Positions 60,967-64,000 of a stretch of 64,000 nucleotides of DNA are shown here, one piece after another. The DNA is from Petrimonas mucosa (GTDB lineage Bacteria > Bacteroidota > Bacteroidia > Bacteroidales > Dysgonomonadaceae): the NCBI RefSeq assembly GCF_900095795.1, contig NZ_LT608328.1:310001-374000 (forward strand), read 5' to 3'. A model generated the notes under the pieces. That model was not told where the DNA came from, did no database searches, and was given only the letters and a program-made list of their open reading frames with translations. How positions within the stretch are numbered: position 1 is the first letter of the stretch; each line of letters starts with the position of its first letter. The position numbers and the translations under genes were made by a program.

Positions 60967-61952
60967 AAATAGGCAATATAACATTTCCATCGCGGTATCC
61001 TGTATTTCTCGCACCGATGGAGGATGTTACCGATATCGGCTTCCGGCTGCTTTGCAAGCAGTTTGGGGCTGATATGGTATATACCGAGTTCGTGTCGAGC
61101 GATGCATTGATCCGTCATGTGAAGAAGACCAAAGAGAAACTGACCATATGTGAAGAGGAGCGCCCCGTGGCCATCCAGATCTACGGAAATGATCCCGACT
61201 CGATGGTTGAGGCGGCCAAGATCTGTGAAGAGGCGAATCCTGATGCAATCGATATCAATTTTGGATGTCCCGCCAAAAAGGTTGCAGGTAGGGGTGCCGG
61301 TTCGGGAATGATGAAAACTCCCGGGTTGATGCTCGAGATCACAGAGAAAGTGGTGAAGGCGGTCAACCTGCCCGTAACTGTAAAGACCCGATTGGGCTGG
61401 GACGAGGATTCCAAGATCATCGTCGCGTTGGCAGAACAATTACAGGATTGCGGAATCGCCGCACTCACCATTCACGGCAGGACGCGTGCGCAGAAATATA
61501 CTGGGGAGGCCGACTGGTCACTGATAGGTGAGGTGAAGAATAACCCCAGGATGCATATTCCCATTATTGGGAACGGCGATCTGATTACGCCGCAGGATTG
61601 CAAGCGCCGTTTCGACGAAACCGGTGTGGATGCGGTGATGATCGGACGGGCCAGCTACGGGCAGCCCTGGATCTTCAGCGATGTGAAGCACTATCTCGAG
61701 ACGGGAGAGATGGCACCCAAACACCCATTCACCTGGTATCTTGACGTGTTGAAACAGCAAGTGTTGCAGAGTGTGGAGCGATTGGATGAGCGGCGCGGCA
61801 TCCTTCACATCCGCCGGCATCTGGCCGGAACACCCATCTTCAAGGGTATTCCCGATTTTAAAGCAACCCGGATCGCCTTGCTCCGGGCCGAGACCCTGGA
61901 TGAACTGTTTGCCATCATGGATGAGATTCCAGAAAAGTATGGGCTGCATTAA
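60963..61952 (+). CDS. dusB: tRNA-dihydrouridine synthase, DusB type
   Basis: 329 aa. An FMN-dependent reductase of uridine in the tRNA D-loop. The start motif PVFLAPMEDVTDIGFR, RPVAIQIYGNDP, INFGCPAKKVAGRGAGS with catalytic Cys102, the FMN-binding VKTRLGWD, IHGRTRAQKYTGEADW, IGNGDL and MIGRASYGQPWIF are all present. The ATG overlaps the fucosidase stop as ATGA, implying translational coupling although the functions are unrelated. Confidence 0.95.
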   Translation: MKIGNITFPSRYPVFLAPMEDVTDIGFRLLCKQFGADMVYTEFVSSDALIRHVKKTKEKLTICEEERPVAIQIYGNDPDSMVEAAKICEEANPDAIDINFGCPAKKVAGRGAGSGMMKTPGLMLEITEKVVKAVNLPVTVKTRLGWDEDSKIIVALAEQLQDCGIAALTIHGRTRAQKYTGEADWSLIGEVKNNPRMHIPIIGNGDLITPQDCKRRFDETGVDAVMIGRASYGQPWIFSDVKHYLETGEMAPKHPFTWYLDVLKQQVLQSVERLDERRGILHIRRHLAGTPIFKGIPDFKATRIALLRAETLDELFAIMDEIPEKYGLH

Positions 61953-62001
61953 ACAGTGGAGCCGGTAACGAGTCAGATTGATAGACCAAACTTGATGCGA
62001 A

Positions 62002-62403
62002 ATGAAAAAATGGGGTGTTGTATTGGCTCTTCTGTTGGCTCTTACCTGCATCGCTTCGGCCCAGGAAACTGGAATCATTGCCGATCTGTTGAAAAGAAGT
62101 GCAAAGGAGAAAGTGGCCAGGATGCAGCAACTGATCGGTTTCGATAATGATAAAGCCAATCAGCTCTGTAAACTGGAGACTACATTTCTGTTGGAGGTAT
62201 GGAAAGTTGAAACCTGCTCTCTCTGCAACCGGAAAAAAAGGGTCGGGAAACTGAAAACAAAGCGCGAGGCAGACCTGCAGAAGATCTTGTCTCGCGATGA
62301 GTATATCAAATATCAGTCTCTCGAGTACGAGTTGTTGAATGAGAATGTGCCGGTCTGGCTCTCTATCAATTCCCGGACGGGAGAAGTGCCGGATTGTCGA
62401 TGA
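62002..62403 (+). CDS. Small secreted protein of unknown function
   Basis: 133 aa with a clear signal (MKKWGVVLALLLALTCIASA, cleavage near QETG). The mature part is helical and basic (LLKRSAKEKVARMQQLIGFD, KKRVGKLKTKREADLQKIL). It holds a CxxC pair in ETCSLCNRKK and two further cysteines, allowing disulfides in the periplasm. No family recognised. It lies 49 bp after dusB. Its last 38 bp overlap the 3' end of the convergent S41 peptidase gene. Confidence 0.7.
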   Translation: MKKWGVVLALLLALTCIASAQETGIIADLLKRSAKEKVARMQQLIGFDNDKANQLCKLETTFLLEVWKVETCSLCNRKKRVGKLKTKREADLQKILSRDEYIKYQSLEYELLNENVPVWLSINSRTGEVPDCR

Positions 62404-64000
62404 TCACCGCCTGTCTGCGGATCGATTCACTGGTCGGGTAGAGCTCGGCAGGTTTGAACTGTGGCTGATTGACGCTTCGCGTTGATCTGGTTTCATAGGG
62501 TAATCCGGTAATCAGCGAAATGGCCTTGGCAAACAGGTAGTCATGAATATCGCCGATGGGCTTCCAGGTGGTGGTATTGTACTCCTGGGATTGAATGAGA
62601 TGATCGGGAACCAGCCCGTTTGTTGCTATAAAATCGTTGTTGTTTTTATCGGTGTAACGGCCCACTATCGGCTGCATTCCCCAGTTTTTCAGTTTCTCTT
62701 TTTCCGAGGAGGAGAGTCTTGACGCCACGTAGATGGGTTGCGCCCTTTTATTGAAATCATCGAATGGGTGTATGGTCCACGATGCGGTATATTTCCCCGA
62801 GGTCTTCTCGCCGATATGCTCCACCTGCATAAACGGTTTCAGGCAGAATGTGACCAGTTCGGATGCCGATGCGGAGCTGGAGGTGGCAATGATGTACACC
62901 TTGTCCAGGTTCAGGTTGGCACCCAACGGATCGGGATATTTTGAGCTGTTGTAATTCCCCAGAAACTCTTTCCGCTCCCATTTATACTGGTCATAGATGC
63001 TGTTTACATACGAGTTGTAACTCATGATGGTTAAAACATCCCGGTTTCTTACATTCTCTTCCGGAGCAATCAACGATGCCAGATAGCTTGCAGCAGAGAT
63101 TCCTCCGCCCGGATTATAGCGTAAATCCAACACGAGATCGGTTACGTCGGCGGCTTTGAATTCGGAGAATACCCGGTAGAGGCTGCTGTTGTAATTCTCT
63201 GTAAAGTTGGTATAGAACAGGTACCCGATCTTTTTCCCTTCTATCTCGTAAATGTTGCTATATAGTACCGGATCCGCGCTGAGTTTGGCGGGAATTACCG
63301 TAACCTCCCTTTGATTGCTGAAAGTTTGATCAAGAACGGTAAAAGTTGTTGCAGAGTTGGCTCCATACATCATTGTATAGTTGTTGACAGTTATCGTCTG
63401 TCCGTTGATTTTAATGATTACGTCACCTCTTTTAAGTCCCGCTTTTTCCGCGGGGGAACCGGGAAAAACGTAGCGAATGAATCCTATGACAGTGGTATAG
63501 GATTCGTCCAAATAGAGAGGAAAGGGTTGGAAACCGAATGCATCTCTCGATTCCCCCTCAAATTCGGCCAGCAAGGATTCGATATCATCGGTGATCCAGG
63601 ACCAGTGATGCTGTTTGTCTATATTGTTGAGTATCTTATAGAAATAGCTCTCCGGATTGACATCAGCCACGGTCGGTCTCTTGTTTTTCACCTCATCTGC
63701 CCAGAGATAATAAAGCGACATGCCGTCATAGACAAACTGGCTTACTATATTGATATCTTTTACAATGGTTGCTGCTCCACCTATTGTGGCATCCCCCGTA
63801 TAAATTACGGTTCCGTCTTGCAAGGTTGCACTGGCAGTTGGCGGATTGGTCGTATTGTCGACCATCGCACTAACCGATTCTGTCTCCCCATTGTTATAGG
63901 TAAGTATAAATGATTTAGAGTCGGGATTGTATGAAACGGATTTCAATTCACCTTTCAACTCTACAACTGGATCTTTTTCCTGGCACGACACTACCATTAG
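62366..64000 (-). CDS. S41-family (C-terminal processing type) serine peptidase with PDZ domain, 5' end beyond the window
   Basis: The frame is open to the window edge, where it reads LMVVSCQEKD, evidently the end of a lipoprotein signal, so only a few residues are missing. An N-terminal Ig-like region (about 1-85) is followed by a Peptidase_S41 N-terminal helical part (VSQFVYDGMSLYYLWADEV). A PDZ domain (YVFPGSPAEKAGLKRGDVIIKING) comes next, then the protease core with DLRYNPGGGIS and ATSSSASASELV, the likely catalytic Ser block, and GEKTSGKY. Such lipoproteins are common in Bacteroidales; the substrate is unknown. Confidence 0.9.
   Translation of the reverse strand, partial: LMVVSCQEKDPVVELKGELKSVSYNPDSKSFILTYNNGETESVSAMVDNTTNPPTASATLQDGTVIYTGDATIGGAATIVKDINIVSQFVYDGMSLYYLWADEVKNKRPTVADVNPESYFYKILNNIDKQHHWSWITDDIESLLAEFEGESRDAFGFQPFPLYLDESYTTVIGFIRYVFPGSPAEKAGLKRGDVIIKINGQTITVNNYTMMYGANSATTFTVLDQTFSNQREVTVIPAKLSADPVLYSNIYEIEGKKIGYLFYTNFTENYNSSLYRVFSEFKAADVTDLVLDLRYNPGGGISAASYLASLIAPEENVRNRDVLTIMSYNSYVNSIYDQYKWERKEFLGNYNSSKYPDPLGANLNLDKVYIIATSSSASASELVTFCLKPFMQVEHIGEKTSGKYTASWTIHPFDDFNKRAQPIYVASRLSSSEKEKLKNWGMQPIVGRYTDKNNNDFIATNGLVPDHLIQSQEYNTTTWKPIGDIHDYLFAKAISLITGLPYETRSTRSVNQPQFKPAELYPTSESIRRQAVIIDNPALLPSGN

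Noticed and set aside
1-64000. CRISPR arrays, rRNA genes, riboswitches, prophage or defence islands
   Set aside because: No regularly spaced repeats, rRNA segments, capsid/terminase genes or nuclease-helicase sets were seen; the reverse transcriptase is an intron maturase, not a retron or DRT.

Overview
The window reads as a chromosomal segment of a Bacteroidota bacterium, most likely order Bacteroidales. The support is two SusC/SusD pairs, a hybrid two-component regulator, an ECF sigma/FecR pair, many Sec lipoproteins, and TAnnTTTG-type -7 promoter boxes in front of several genes (HTCS, gdhA, tRNA-Arg, the CYTH gene, ilvE). Species cannot be fixed from the sequence alone. GC is moderate and drops in the second SusC/D locus, the group II intron and the IS element.

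Layout. (1) 1-765: the end of a biotin-carrying carboxylase/decarboxylase subunit. (2) 870-22961: a pectin utilisation locus. A tagaturonate epimerase (UxaE-like) and an HTCS regulator are read leftward. Rightward are SusC, SusD, a beta-helix lipoprotein, GH28, a CE12-like esterase, GH105, a PL1-CE8 fusion, PL1 and an esterase-CE8 fusion. Together they predict binding, deacetylation, demethylation and cleavage of homogalacturonan/rhamnogalacturonan, with galacturonate entering metabolism through UxaE. A 12-bp direct repeat spaced 22 bp lies between the regulator and susC and is the best candidate operator. (3) 23006-24792: a 56-aa membrane protein, glutamate dehydrogenase and tRNA-Arg(TCT). 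(4) 24.8-30.2 kb: a decayed GH2-like glycosidase, a membrane-anchored AraC regulator, an outer-membrane beta-barrel gene and a group IIC intron sitting directly behind that gene's terminator. (5) 30185-32854: a large macroglobulin-like/TonB-plug protein.

(6) 33393-47788: a second locus with ECF sigma, FecR anti-sigma, STN-containing SusC, SusD, a DUF1735/F5-8C lipoprotein, two M60 (HExxH) metallopeptidases and a GH109-type oxidoreductase-fold glycosidase. This combination points to O-glycosylated (mucin-type) protein as substrate and is the most distinctive system here. (7) 48.2-52.5 kb: an SDR oxidoreductase, a double-META lipoprotein, and an IS3-family element that separates a C-terminal LacI-type regulator fragment from a 5'-truncated TIM-barrel-like gene. 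This looks like an IS-associated deletion of a divergent gene pair. (8) 52.7-64 kb: mostly core genes (CYTH protein, ilvE, dnaG, a NatAB-like ABC exporter, dusB) with a GH29 fucosidase, a small secreted protein and the start-truncated S41 peptidase.

Limits: all functions come from reading motifs by eye. No database search, structure prediction or folding program was run. Most start codons were chosen from signal peptides and promoter positions because Shine-Dalgarno sequences are weak in this phylum.
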